Assembly (NCBI RefSeq): GCF_900110185.1
Contig: NZ_FOCT01000007.1
Span: 62,001-126,000, forward strand
Length of the DNA: 64,000 bases
DNA from: Nitrosospira multiformis
GTDB lineage: Bacteria > Pseudomonadota > Gammaproteobacteria > Burkholderiales > Nitrosomonadaceae
Reading direction: 5' to 3'
Of this stretch, positions 20,127-28,914 are shown piece by piece. The notes beneath the pieces were generated by a model. The model had not been told where the DNA came from and ran no database searches. It was given only the letters and a program-made list of their open reading frames with translations. Position 1 is the first letter of the stretch, and every line of letters begins with the position of its first letter. The translations under genes and the position numbers were made by a program.

Positions 20127-20146
20127 CATACATACGTGTATGTATG
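20127..20146. promoter_or_regulatory. AcrR/TtgR-type operator palindrome
   Basis: A perfect inverted repeat is seen: CATACATAC (20127-20135), GT, GTATGTATG (20138-20146). It closely resembles the AcrR operator of enterobacteria, which has TACATACA and TGTATGTA arms. It lies in the 95-base space between the divergent adaptor and TetR genes. Binding of the TetR protein here would repress both the pump operon and its own gene. Confidence 0.8.
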
Positions 20147-20190
20147 TAAATTATAAACCAACCTTCACAGTTGTAAATAGCGATTCATAC

Positions 20191-20814
20191 ATGGTCCGAA
20201 AAACCAAGGAAAATGCGGAATTGACACGGCAACGCCTTATGGATGCGGCGCGTCAGGTTTTTCTGGAGCGAGGGGTCGCCCGCACCACCATGGAGCATAT
20301 CGCGCGCGAGGCTGGCGTTACAAGGGGAGCGATCTACTGGCATTTCAACAATAAAATCGATCTGATTCAGGCTATGCGCGAGCAGGTATTCCTGCCTCTC
20401 ATCGATCGCATGGACGATACTTTGCTGATTGAAGGCGTGGACGATCCTCTCGCCTGTATCGAAAATTTTCTGTGCGGCACGATCCAGGTTCTGATGGATA
20501 GCAAGGAGACTCGCCAAATATATGAAATCATGATGATCAAGTGCGAGTACGTGGATGAATTCGCCATGGTCTTGCAGCAGATTTTATTCAACTGCGCCCA
20601 CATTTCCGAGAAGCTGAAGCTGGTTTACGAACGCGCTAGGGTTCAGGAATTACTGCATTCATCTCACGACCCCGTGCAACTGGCCATTGATACCCATCTG
20701 TTCTTTATTGGGCTGCTGCACATGTGGGTGAAGGATACGGAGGGAAATCAGTTCCGGCACCAGGCAATTGAACTGGTAGAGGCGCATATGAGACTGCGCC
20801 GCATCCCCCTCTGA
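20191..20814 (+). CDS. TetR-family repressor of the efflux operon, AcrR/TtgR type
   Basis: This 207-residue repressor has a TetR helix-turn-helix at residues 1-60 (TTMEHIAREAGVTRGAIYWHFNNK), which is almost the AcrR/TtgR consensus. An alpha-helical ligand-binding domain follows. I chose the ATG at 20191 because MVRKTKENAELTRQRL aligns with the start of TtgR-type proteins. The frame is open upstream, but that part runs through the operator. It is divergent from the RND operon, with a matching palindrome between. By analogy with AcrR and TtgR, drug binding would release it from the operator. Confidence 0.92.
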   Translation: MVRKTKENAELTRQRLMDAARQVFLERGVARTTMEHIAREAGVTRGAIYWHFNNKIDLIQAMREQVFLPLIDRMDDTLLIEGVDDPLACIENFLCGTIQVLMDSKETRQIYEIMMIKCEYVDEFAMVLQQILFNCAHISEKLKLVYERARVQELLHSSHDPVQLAIDTHLFFIGLLHMWVKDTEGNQFRHQAIELVEAHMRLRRIPL

Positions 20815-21122
20815 GCGGACTGTTCGCTATCCCCGAATCGAATGGAATAAAGTCGTCTCGGTAGGTCCGACTTCGCGGGACAATACGATACGACGCGTTC
20901 ACTGCGGAACCCTGCTACTGCATTCAAGTTGCTCCTGCTCCGTTTGTTCAGGACGGCTGCTGTCAGTTCAACCCTGTCCACGGGAGTGATCAAATTTGCA
21001 CGAGTGACATCCATTGCCGATGATTTTCTTTTGCTTCCTCCCGCCGTTGATTCTATCGATACCGATTTGATATCGATAGAGGATTCATTTCCAGATTGTA
21101 TATCTTCAGAAATGATGTCCAT

Positions 21123-21147
21123 ATAGTTGACTAAATCAATCAGGTAT
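21123..21147 (+). promoter_or_regulatory. IscR type 1 binding site, copy 1
   Basis: This 25-base site reads ATAGTTGACTAAATC followed by AATCAGGTAT. It fits the known type 1 motif bound by [2Fe-2S]-IscR (ATA..TGACT....AGTCA..TAT), with one mismatch in the right half (AATCA for AGTCA). It lies 117 bases upstream of iscR. Confidence 0.82.
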
Positions 21148-21150
21148 CTT

Positions 21151-21175
21151 ATAGTTGACTAAATCAGTCATCTAT
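21151..21175 (+). promoter_or_regulatory. IscR type 1 binding site, copy 2
   Basis: This 25-base site reads ATAGTTGACTAAATC followed by AGTCATCTAT and matches the type 1 IscR motif in both halves. It starts 28 bases after copy 1. The TTGACT inside it could also serve as a -35 element, so the holo-IscR protein would block RNA polymerase. This suggests that IscR represses its own operon when Fe-S clusters are plentiful. Confidence 0.85.
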
Positions 21176-21263
21176 TGAATGAACTTCTGCTGACTGAGAT
21201 ATTTCTGAACCTATCTACTTAATCGTAATCCGTGAATCCATCGAGAGCAAAGAGGAGTTCATC

Positions 21264-21782
21264 ATGAGGCTAACAACCAAAGGACGGTTTGCAGTAACGG
21301 CGTTGCTCGATCTTGCGCTGCAACGTCAGACGCGTCCTGTGACACTTGCGGAAATCAGCCAGCGCCAGCAAATTTCGCTATCTTATCTTGAGCAATTGTT
21401 CGCCAAACTGCGTTCCCGCGGACTTGTCGATAGTGTAAGAGGTCCGGGTGGCGGTTATTGCCTTGCGAAAGACATGGGGCAAGTGTCGGTTGCCGAGATC
21501 ATTCTCGCGGTTGACGAGCCTATCGATTCAACCCAATGCAATGGAAAGGAGAATTGCCACAACGACAGGAAATGCATGACGCACGACTTGTGGACAAAGC
21601 TCAACGAACTGATTTTCGACCATCTTGGGGCTGTCACGCTGAAACAACTGGTCGATGAGCAGAGGGAAAGAGAGGAAAGGCGGAAGGCAAGAGAGGCGGG
21701 TGTAGTGCAGATGCTGGATATGCGGAAGGTTGCGCCTGAAAAGGTCGTATCCGACCGGAGCCGCACTGCAGTTTCTGCCTGA
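21264..21782 (+). CDS. iscR: Rrf2-family Fe-S cluster regulator IscR
   Basis: IscR is a winged-helix transcription factor that senses the Fe-S status of the cell through a [2Fe-2S] cluster. The protein is 172 residues. The N-terminal RLTTKGRFAVTALLDLAL and the recognition region ISLSYLEQLFAKLR are typical. The cluster ligands Cys92, Cys98, Cys104 and His107 (QCNGKENCHNDRKCMTH) are all present at the same positions as in E. coli IscR. A good ribosome-binding site (GAGGAG) precedes the ATG. It heads an operon of suf genes, with two type 1 IscR sites upstream. The charged C-terminal tail (about residues 130-172) is longer than needed for function. Confidence 0.96.
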   Translation: MRLTTKGRFAVTALLDLALQRQTRPVTLAEISQRQQISLSYLEQLFAKLRSRGLVDSVRGPGGGYCLAKDMGQVSVAEIILAVDEPIDSTQCNGKENCHNDRKCMTHDLWTKLNELIFDHLGAVTLKQLVDEQREREERRKAREAGVVQMLDMRKVAPEKVVSDRSRTAVSA

Positions 21783-21849
21783 CTTCAATTCTGAATGCCG
21801 AACGCTTACTTTCGTTGTCATAATCGCATGGGGTAGACGGAGAACGGCG

Positions 21850-22194
21850 ATGGCAATAACACTGACTGAAAACGCGGCGAAACAGATCCAGAAGCAGCTT
21901 GCGAAGCGGGGCAAGGGATTGGCTCTGCGGGTCGGGGTCAAGAAGGTGGGGTGTTCCGGATTCGCCTATACCTACGCTTATGCAGATGAGCTGCGCGAGA
22001 GTGATCGAATGTTCGAGTCCTGTAACGCTCATGTAGTGGTTGATGTCGACTTTCTGCCATTTCTTGATGGTTCACGAATTGACTTTGTCAGAGAAGGACT
22101 GAACGAATCATTCAGGTTTGAGAATCCCAACGTGGATAATACCTGCGGCTGTGGTGAAAGCTTCAGTGTGAAAGAAGAGCCGGCCAAGGTCTAG
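21850..22194 (+). CDS. sufA: A-type Fe-S carrier, SufA/IscA family
   Basis: This A-type carrier protein (114 residues) would accept Fe-S clusters from the SufBCD scaffold and pass them to target enzymes. The three conserved cysteines are Cys35 (KVGCSGFAY), Cys99 and Cys101 (NTCGCGESF). Blocks such as LALRVGVKKVGCSGF and IDFVREGLNESFRFENPN are typical. The ATG at 21850 begins MAITLTENAAKQI, the normal family start. The name sufA is chosen from its position in the suf operon; by sequence alone it could equally be called IscA or ErpA-like. Confidence 0.9.
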   Translation: MAITLTENAAKQIQKQLAKRGKGLALRVGVKKVGCSGFAYTYAYADELRESDRMFESCNAHVVVDVDFLPFLDGSRIDFVREGLNESFRFENPNVDNTCGCGESFSVKEEPAKV

Positions 22195-22306
22195 CCCTGG
22201 AAGTGGGTGCCGGAAACCGGATAACAGGAGCGGCAGTATTCGTAGCAAAGGAGTTGTCCTCTATTAATTATTAAAAGAAAAGACATTCCGATATGGAGCG
22301 AATCTC

Positions 22307-23743
22307 ATGAGTGCAGTACTACAGAATCTGGTCAATCAGCCATACAAACACGGTTTCGTTACCGAAATCGAGTCGGATGTCGCGCCAAAAGGCCTTAACG
22401 AAGATATTATCAGGCTCATTTCGACCAAGAAAAACGAACCTGCGTGGCTTCTCGACTTTAGGCTCAAAGCCTATCAGCAATGGCTCAAGATGGAAGAGCC
22501 GAAATGGCCCAATGTCAAGTATCCGCAGATCGATTTTCAGGCGATCAGCTACTACGCTGCGCCCAAGCCGAAAAAGAAGCTCAACAGCATGGATGAGGTC
22601 GATCCTGAGTTGCTTCGCACTTTCGAGAAACTCGGGGTGCCCATGCATGAACGCGCGGCCCTGGCCGGCGTGGCGGTGGACGTGATTTTTGACAGCGTAT
22701 CCGTGGCCACCACCTACAAGCAGAAGCTCGCGGAGGTCGGAATCATTTTCTGCTCCATTTCCGAAGCCGTGCATGCTCATCCTGAACTGGTGAAGCAGTA
22801 TCTCGGTACGGTGGTGCCCGTGGGTGACAACTACTATGCGGCGCTCAACTCAGCCGTTTTTACGGACGGCACCTTCTGCTTCATCCCGAAAGGCGTCAAG
22901 TGCCCCATGGATCTGTCGACCTACTTCCGCATCAATACGGAAGAGTCCGGACAATTCGAGCGCACTCTGATCGTTGCCGAGGAAGGGTCGTCCGTGTCGT
23001 ATCTCGAAGGATGCACAGCTCCAAGGTTTGATACCAATCAACTGCATGCCGCGGTGGTCGAACTGATCGCACTCGACAACGCCGATATCAAATATTCGAC
23101 GGTGCAGAACTGGTATGCGGGCGACGAGAAGGGGGTGGGCGGCATATATAATTTCGTAACCAAGCGGGGGCTGGCAAAAGGCGCCAATTCGCGTATCTCG
23201 TGGACGCAGGTCGAAACGGGGTCAGCCATAACCTGGAAATATCCGTCATGCATCCTGCAGGGGGAAAATTCCGTGGGCGAATTTTATTCGGTAGCGGTAA
23301 CCAACAACTATCAGCAGGCAGATACCGGCACCAAGATGATCCATATCGGGAAAAACACCCGCAGCACCATCGTCAGCAAGGGTATTTCAGCCGGGCATTC
23401 CAATAACAGCTACCGCGGACTGGTCAGGATTGCTCCCACTGCCAGCGGCGCACGCAATTATTCACAATGCGATTCGATGCTGATTGGAGACCAATGCGGA
23501 GCGCATACCTTTCCCTACATTCAGGTGCGCAACCAGAATGCCAAGGTCGAGCATGAAGCATCAACGTCAAAAATCGGCGAAGATCAATTGTTCTACTTTG
23601 CACAGCGCGGCATCGGCAATGAGGAAGCGGTTTCCATGATTATCAACGGCTTCTGCAAAGATGTATTTCAGCAACTGCCGATGGAATTTGCGGTCGAAGC
23701 GACAAAACTGCTTGGATTCAAGCTGGAGGGAAGTGTTGGATGA
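22307..23743 (+). CDS. sufB: Fe-S cluster scaffold protein SufB
   Basis: SufB is the core scaffold subunit of the SufBC2D complex, on which Fe-S clusters are built in the cytoplasm. The 478-residue protein contains family blocks [29 protein letters not shown], the beta-helix region and the late conserved part [20 protein letters not shown], with the invariant Cys. The block [22 protein letters not shown] near the C-terminus interacts with SufC in known structures. GGAG precedes the ATG. The stop overlaps the sufC start by 4 bases, so sufB and sufC are translationally coupled. Confidence 0.97.
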   Translation: MSAVLQNLVNQPYKHGFVTEIESDVAPKGLNEDIIRLISTKKNEPAWLLDFRLKAYQQWLKMEEPKWPNVKYPQIDFQAISYYAAPKPKKKLNSMDEVDPELLRTFEKLGVPMHERAALAGVAVDVIFDSVSVATTYKQKLAEVGIIFCSISEAVHAHPELVKQYLGTVVPVGDNYYAALNSAVFTDGTFCFIPKGVKCPMDLSTYFRINTEESGQFERTLIVAEEGSSVSYLEGCTAPRFDTNQLHAAVVELIALDNADIKYSTVQNWYAGDEKGVGGIYNFVTKRGLAKGANSRISWTQVETGSAITWKYPSCILQGENSVGEFYSVAVTNNYQQADTGTKMIHIGKNTRSTIVSKGISAGHSNNSYRGLVRIAPTASGARNYSQCDSMLIGDQCGAHTFPYIQVRNQNAKVEHEASTSKIGEDQLFYFAQRGIGNEEAVSMIINGFCKDVFQQLPMEFAVEATKLLGFKLEGSVG

Positions 23744-24528
23744 TTCATCAGGACAGCAAAACGATTCTGGAAGTAAGCGGACTGCGAGCGGCAGTCGAGG
23801 GTGTAGAGATACTCGAAGGCGTTGACCTCATCGTTAAAAGTGGTGAGGTGCACGCCATCATGGGAACGAACGGCTCGGGCAAGAGCACCTTTGCCAAGGT
23901 GCTTGCCGGGCACAGCGCCTATCAGGTTACCGGAGGATCGGTATTGTTTGAAGGGCAGAATCTGTTCGATTTAGAACCGGAAGAACGGGCGCGTGCAGGC
24001 GTATTTCTTGCCTTTCAGTATCCGATCGAGATACCCGGTGTTTCCAACAGCCATTTCCTGCGCCTTGCCTACAATACCCTGCAGTCGCAGCGTGGAAAGG
24101 ACGAACTCGATCCGCTGGAGTTCGAGGATTTCGTGCGCGAGAAAATGAAATTGCTGGAAATGAATCCCAATTTCCTGGATCGCGGCGTCAACGAAGGTTT
24201 TTCGGGCGGTGAGAAGAAGCGCAACGAGATATTGCAGATGGCGCTGCTGGAGCCACGACTGGCTATCCTGGATGAGACGGATTCCGGTCTCGACATCGAT
24301 GCCCTCCGAATCGTTACCAATGGGGTAAACAAACTTGCAAACAAGGACAACGCAATCATTCTGGTAACCCATTATCAGCGCATGCTCAACTATATCGAAC
24401 CGGATTACGTGCATGTAATGCGCGGCGGACGCATCGTTAAAACGGGCGGCAAAGAGCTTGCGCTCGATCTCGAAACGCGAGGTTATGACTGGGTAGGGGT
24501 TGAGCGGCGTGTCCCCGCAAGCGCATGA
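23740..24528 (+). CDS. sufC: SUF system ATPase SufC
   Basis: SufC is the ABC-type ATPase of the SufBC2D scaffold; ATP binding drives the shape change needed for cluster assembly. The 262-residue protein has Walker A (GTNGSGKST), the SufC-type signature [19 protein letters not shown], Walker B ([12 protein letters not shown]) and the histidine in [10 protein letters not shown]. The linker [15 protein letters not shown] is diagnostic for SufC as against other ABC ATPases. It overlaps sufB and sufD by 4 bases on each side. Confidence 0.97.
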   Translation: MIHQDSKTILEVSGLRAAVEGVEILEGVDLIVKSGEVHAIMGTNGSGKSTFAKVLAGHSAYQVTGGSVLFEGQNLFDLEPEERARAGVFLAFQYPIEIPGVSNSHFLRLAYNTLQSQRGKDELDPLEFEDFVREKMKLLEMNPNFLDRGVNEGFSGGEKKRNEILQMALLEPRLAILDETDSGLDIDALRIVTNGVNKLANKDNAIILVTHYQRMLNYIEPDYVHVMRGGRIVKTGGKELALDLETRGYDWVGVERRVPASA

Positions 24529-25847
24529 GCATGAGTCTCGTGAATAGCAACAGTTATCTCGAAAGCCTGCTTCGAGGACAACCGCGGCTGCCGCCCAGCC
24601 CTCTCGCCTGGTTTAACCAACTGCGGGCAAATGCAGTCGACCATGCGGGAAGGTTGAAGCTGCCCACCACACGTGATGAGGAGTGGCGTTTTACTGACCT
24701 TTCGCCACTCGTTCGCCAATCGTTCCAGCCTGCTCTTGCTGCACCGGCGCTGCAGGCCGCTGATATTGAGCATTTTTCCCTCGCGGAAGCTGCTATCAGG
24801 CTCGTATTTGTCGATGGCAAATACATGCCGCAACTTTCTACGCCGGCAGAACGCCTCGGAACCCGCGGCTTGATCGTCACCAATCTGTCATCAGCGATAA
24901 CAGCGAATGCAGAGGCAATAGAGCCGCATCTGGGTCAGTATGCGCGCTTCGAAGATAATCTGTTCGCGGCGCTTAATACCGCATTCCTGCACGATGGTGC
25001 GTTGGTCATCGTACCGCGGGGTGCAGCGATCGATACACCTGTACACGTGTTGCTCATTGCAACGCAACCGGAAGTGGCAAGCCATCCGCGTTGTCTTTTC
25101 ATCGCTGAAGCGGGAAGCGAAGTTACCATCCTCGAGGATTATGTCAGCCTGAATGACGCAATCTATGTGACCAATGCCGTGACCGAGATCGCTGTGGGAG
25201 ATAATGCCCAGATCAGTCACATCCGGGTGCAGCGCGACAGCCCCGAAGCATTTCATATCGGGAATTGTGCTGTTTCGCTAGCACATGCCAGCTGCTACCG
25301 CTCTGTGAGCGTAGCGCTCGGGGCGAGGATTTCACGTTACGATCTGAATACAGTGCTCGATGCCGAGGGCGCTGAGTGCGCTATCGACGGGCTGGCATTG
25401 ATCAATGGCCGACAGCTTGCCGATACACACAGTTCCATAGATCATGCCAGACCGAACTGTACCAGTCGTCAGTTGCATAAATGCATTGCTGACGGTAGCG
25501 CGCACGCCGTGTTCAATGGCAAGATCATGGTTCGCCCGGGTGCCCAGAATACGGATTCCGCGCAATCCAGCCGCAACCTCTTGTTGAATGCGAAGGCACG
25601 TATCGATACCAAGCCGCAGCTCGAAATTTTTGCGGATGATGTGAAGTGCGCACATGGAGCAACAGTGGGTCAACTCGATAGCGAGGAGTTGTTTTATCTC
25701 AAGAGCCGCGGCCTGTCCGGAACTGCGGCGCGAAATCTGCTGACGTATGCGTTTGGTGCCGAGATCATCGATCGCATTCCCATCGCATCGCTCAAATACC
25801 GGCTTGAACGGACAGTGCTGGAACAAACCAAGAAAACTGAGCCATGA
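24525..25847 (+). CDS. sufD: Fe-S cluster assembly protein SufD
   Basis: SufD is the partner of SufB in the SufBC2D scaffold and is needed for iron entry in E. coli. The 440-residue protein has a divergent helical N-terminus and the conserved C-terminal beta-helix half ([32 protein letters not shown]). The late block [18 protein letters not shown] matches the SufC-binding segment of SufB/SufD proteins. Two starts are possible. The ATG at 24525 overlaps the sufC stop, and another lies two codons later. It overlaps sufS by 4 bases. Confidence 0.95.
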   Translation: MSMSLVNSNSYLESLLRGQPRLPPSPLAWFNQLRANAVDHAGRLKLPTTRDEEWRFTDLSPLVRQSFQPALAAPALQAADIEHFSLAEAAIRLVFVDGKYMPQLSTPAERLGTRGLIVTNLSSAITANAEAIEPHLGQYARFEDNLFAALNTAFLHDGALVIVPRGAAIDTPVHVLLIATQPEVASHPRCLFIAEAGSEVTILEDYVSLNDAIYVTNAVTEIAVGDNAQISHIRVQRDSPEAFHIGNCAVSLAHASCYRSVSVALGARISRYDLNTVLDAEGAECAIDGLALINGRQLADTHSSIDHARPNCTSRQLHKCIADGSAHAVFNGKIMVRPGAQNTDSAQSSRNLLLNAKARIDTKPQLEIFADDVKCAHGATVGQLDSEELFYLKSRGLSGTAARNLLTYAFGAEIIDRIPIASLKYRLERTVLEQTKKTEP

Positions 25848-27103
25848 AAATCATAGATTCCACGCTGCAACCTCGGATTGATTCGACGCTTGACGTCGCA
25901 CGTGTGCGTGCCGATTTTCCGATTCTGAAGCTTCAGGTCGAAGGAAAGCCGCTGGTCTACCTCGATAATGCAGCCTCCAGCCAGATGCCGCAGCCGGTGA
26001 TCGATCGCCTGGTGCGTTACCAGACAAGCCAGCACGCAAATATCAATCGCGGAGTGCATTATTTATCCGAGACTGCGACGGCAGAATATGAGGTGGCGCG
26101 CCGTAAATTGCAGCGCTTCATCAACGCGCGTGAAGACAGAGAGGTAATCTTCACCAGCGGAACGACAGATTCCATCAACCTCGTGATGCACGGGTATGGA
26201 CGCAAATTCATCGGTGCCGGTGATGAAATCATCCTGACCACCTTGGAACATCATTCGAATATCGTTCCGTGGCAGATGCTGGCGGAAGAAAAAGGGGCAA
26301 GGGTACGTGTCGTGCCCATCAACGATGCCGGTGAACTTCTCATTGATGAATACGAGAAGCTTTTCAACGAGCGCACGAAGTTTGTCGGTGTGATGCACGT
26401 ATCGAATGCTTTGGGGACAGTCAACCCGGTCAGGGAAATGATCGCTTTCGCGCATGCCCGCGGTGTTCCGGTGCTGGTGGATGGCGCCCAGGCGGCGCCG
26501 CATATGAAAGTGGATGTCCAGGATCTCGACTGCGATTTCTATGCATTTTCGGGACACAAGATGTGTGGTCCGACAGGCATCGGTATTCTGTACGGAAAAG
26601 CGGAACTTCTGGAGCGCATGCAGCCGTTCAAAGGGGGCGGCGACATGATTCTGTCGGTGACGTTCGAAAGAACCACCTACAATTCCATTCCCCACAAATT
26701 CGAAGCAGGAACTCCCCCCATTGCAGCCGCTATCGGACTTGGCGCTGCCGTCGACTATTTATCGAATATCGGTATCGATGCCATCGCCGCGTACGAAGTT
26801 GAATTGCTCAACTACGCAACCGAACAGATACGCCAGATACCCGAAGTGCGTATCATAGGCACAGCAGCGAAAAAAACCGCCGTGCTGTCTTTCGAGATGG
26901 CGGGGGTGCATCCGCATGATGTCGGTACGCTTTTGAATCAGGAAGGCGTTGCCGTTCGCACCGGCCATCACTGCGTGCAACCTGTGATGTTGCGCCTCAA
27001 GGTGCCTGCCACCACACGCGCTTCGTTTGCGTTTTATAATACAATGGCTGAGGTAGATACTTTCATCGCTGGTATTCGTACTGTGCAAAAGATATTTATT
27101 TAA
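25844..27103 (+). CDS. sufS: cysteine desulfurase SufS
   Basis: SufS is a PLP-dependent group II cysteine desulfurase that supplies sulfur for Fe-S assembly as a persulfide. The 419-residue protein has the PLP lysine Lys239 (SGHKMCGPTGIG) and the active cysteine Cys377 in RTGHHCVQP, the typical group II loop. LDNAASSQMP near residue 40 and ETATAEYEVARR are also typical. The partner gene sufU follows directly, overlapping by the TAATG sequence. SufS activity is normally low until a partner accepts the sulfur. Confidence 0.97.
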   Translation: MKIIDSTLQPRIDSTLDVARVRADFPILKLQVEGKPLVYLDNAASSQMPQPVIDRLVRYQTSQHANINRGVHYLSETATAEYEVARRKLQRFINAREDREVIFTSGTTDSINLVMHGYGRKFIGAGDEIILTTLEHHSNIVPWQMLAEEKGARVRVVPINDAGELLIDEYEKLFNERTKFVGVMHVSNALGTVNPVREMIAFAHARGVPVLVDGAQAAPHMKVDVQDLDCDFYAFSGHKMCGPTGIGILYGKAELLERMQPFKGGGDMILSVTFERTTYNSIPHKFEAGTPPIAAAIGLGAAVDYLSNIGIDAIAAYEVELLNYATEQIRQIPEVRIIGTAAKKTAVLSFEMAGVHPHDVGTLLNQEGVAVRTGHHCVQPVMLRLKVPATTRASFAFYNTMAEVDTFIAGIRTVQKIFI

Positions 27104-27585
27104 TGACTACGAAATCTCTTTATCAAGAAGTCATTCTCGACCACAACAGGAAACCCCGCAATTACGGCAAGCTGGACAAGGCAAGCCACCACGCGGTTGG
27201 GCACAATCCGCTGTGTGGCGATCATCTCGATATTGATCTGAACCTTGAAGGGGAACATATCGAAGGCATTGCGTTCCATGGTGAGTCGTGTGCGATCTGC
27301 AAGGCATCTGCATCCATGATGACCACCGTTGTAAAAGGCAAGAGCCTTGCAGATGCAGAGATGCTGATCAAGGAATTCCGTGACATGGCCACGGGCACGC
27401 TGGATCTTGCCCACCCTCACCATCTGGGAAGGCTTACCGTATTTGCCGGCGTACGTGACCTGCCCACCCGCGTCAAATGCGCGATTCTCCCATGGCACAC
27501 ACTTCACGCAGCGCTCAATTCCGTCAGCACCACCTCAACCGAAGCGGAGGATGATCCCATGCACGCCGCAATAGGAGATGCCTGA
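27103..27585 (+). CDS. sufU: SUF sulfur-transfer protein SufU
   Basis: SufU takes persulfide sulfur from SufS; in studied cases it does so through a bound zinc that swaps ligands with SufS. The 160-residue protein resembles IscU but keeps the SufU pattern: Cys38 and Asp40 (NPLCGDHLDID), Cys63 (ESCAICKAS) and Cys126 (RVKCAILPW). The 63 residues between the second and third key cysteines, compared with 43 in IscU, show the insertion that marks SufU. It overlaps sufS upstream and the Nfu gene downstream. Many proteobacterial suf operons use SufE at this place; none is seen here. Confidence 0.92.
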   Translation: MTTKSLYQEVILDHNRKPRNYGKLDKASHHAVGHNPLCGDHLDIDLNLEGEHIEGIAFHGESCAICKASASMMTTVVKGKSLADAEMLIKEFRDMATGTLDLAHPHHLGRLTVFAGVRDLPTRVKCAILPWHTLHAALNSVSTTSTEAEDDPMHAAIGDA

Positions 27586-28165
27586 GCTTTTCAAGGTACC
27601 AAAAATGCCGAAGATAGTTGAAATAGAGGGAACCCCCAATCGAAATGCGTTGAAATTCATCCTCAAGGAGCCGCTGACCTGGGGGGTAACACGTTCGTAT
27701 GACAATGCCGAGCAGGCGAAAGGCGATCCGCTTGCCGAAGCGCTGTTTGACATCGATCACGTCACCAATGTGTTTTATGTAGACCGGTGGATCACAGTGA
27801 CCCAGGATGGCGCGGCTGACTGGCAGGACCTGGCGCGCGAAGTAGCAGATCCTATTCGTGCCGCGCCGGCGGCAGATACCCAGACAGCCGCTACAGTTGC
27901 AGCCGCGAGTGCGGAAATTGCAAATTTAAGTCCTGAAGACCAGCAGCGGCTCAAGCTGATCAATGAGATGCTCGATGAGGAGATCCGCCCCTATCTCCAG
28001 AATGATGGGGGCGATCTCCACGTGCTTGGCCTTGAAGGCAACAGGCTGAGTGTTCACTACCAAGGTGCTTGCGGCACCTGTCCGAGCTCGATTACTGGCA
28101 CATTGCGGGGCATTCAGAACATGCTGAGGTCGATAGAGCCTGATCTGGAAGTTGTTGCGGTCTGA
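27578..28165 (+). CDS. Nfu-type Fe-S carrier with Nfu N-terminal domain
   Basis: This protein of 195 residues would carry and deliver Fe-S clusters to target enzymes. The N-terminal half (MPKIVEIEGTPNRNALKFIL, to about residue 95) is the Nfu N-terminal domain known from mitochondrial NFU1. An Ala-rich linker (about 96-120) follows, then the NifU C-terminal domain with the cluster motif CGTC (Cys165, Cys168) and NDGGDLHVLGLEG. It overlaps sufU by 8 bases and ends the suf operon. The ATG at 27605, which has AAGG upstream and lacks nine residues, is an equally plausible start. Confidence 0.9.
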   Translation: MPELFKVPKMPKIVEIEGTPNRNALKFILKEPLTWGVTRSYDNAEQAKGDPLAEALFDIDHVTNVFYVDRWITVTQDGAADWQDLAREVADPIRAAPAADTQTAATVAAASAEIANLSPEDQQRLKLINEMLDEEIRPYLQNDGGDLHVLGLEGNRLSVHYQGACGTCPSSITGTLRGIQNMLRSIEPDLEVVAV

Positions 28166-28399
28166 TATCTGCGGCATACTCCGGTACGCTCACGAACCCG
28201 GCTTCAGACTGATGCCACTGTAATCATCTTCCACGGGGGAGCTTTTCCGCTTCTCGAGTCTTTCAGCGGTGTTCATGTTCCTGGCACCGCGTTAGCGACC
28301 TGTCGTCCGCTTCAGTATATTTCAGTATATAGTATGCTTTTTGCACAGCGCTCAGTTCATAGCAACTGAACGCATGTGTTGTTTCCGTTCGAAAAGCAT

Positions 28400-28813
28400 A
28401 TGCTCTGGGTAAAATCTTTTCATATCGTTTTTGTCGTGGCCTGGTTCGCCGGGCTTTTTTATTTGCCACGGCTCTTTGTCTATCACGCTCTGACAACGGA
28501 CTCGGCAGGCATAGAGCGGTTCAAAATCATGGAAAGAAAGCTCTATTATGGGATCATGACCCCGAGCGCGGTGCTGGCGGTCGTCCTGGGCCTGTGGCTC
28601 TGGCTGGGCTATGGCATTACTGGAGCCTGGCTGCATGCGAAGCTCGCCCTGGTGGTATTGCTGATTGCGTATCACGGATACTGCGGCAGACTGCTGGCCG
28701 ATTTCAAATGCGACCGCAACTGGCATGGCCATATTTATTACCGCTGGTTCAATGAAGTCCCGGTACTCATCTTGATCGCTGTCGTGATACTCGTGGTGGT
28801 GAAACCGTGGTGA
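28400..28813 (+). CDS. hemJ: HemJ-type protoporphyrinogen IX oxidase
   Basis: HemJ oxidises protoporphyrinogen IX to protoporphyrin IX in haem synthesis and is an inner-membrane haem protein. The 137-residue protein has four predicted membrane helices. It begins MLWVKSFHIVFVVAWFAGLF, the family signature, with the essential histidine at residue 8, followed by YLPRLFVYHA. The ATG at 28400 is chosen because the family starts exactly there; in-frame codons upstream are not conserved in type. It stands between the suf operon and aroB. hemE lies 2.5 kb further on, so two haem genes share this region. Confidence 0.93.
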   Translation: MLWVKSFHIVFVVAWFAGLFYLPRLFVYHALTTDSAGIERFKIMERKLYYGIMTPSAVLAVVLGLWLWLGYGITGAWLHAKLALVVLLIAYHGYCGRLLADFKCDRNWHGHIYYRWFNEVPVLILIAVVILVVVKPW

Positions 28814-28914
28814 GCAAAGCGTAGTGATAAGCTGCCAGGGTTATCCAAAAGAACCACTTAGACGCTGTTTATCGAAGTTTCCGGGCAGGTTGCGCCTCCT
28901 TTCTCGTCACAATA

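Larger units (their letters stand above)
20815..21263. other. intergenic region between the TetR gene and iscR
   Basis: This 449-base stretch contains the two IscR sites and the iscR promoter region at its right side. The left part (20815-21120) shows no gene that I can support. A minus-strand frame (21122 down to 20748) is open for 124 codons. It has no ribosome-binding site, starts inside the IscR site and overlaps the TetR gene, so I reject it. Confidence 0.6.

Noticed and set aside
20748..21122. 124-codon minus-strand frame next to iscR
   Set aside because: It has no ribosome-binding site, begins inside an IscR site, overlaps the TetR gene and is not recognisable.
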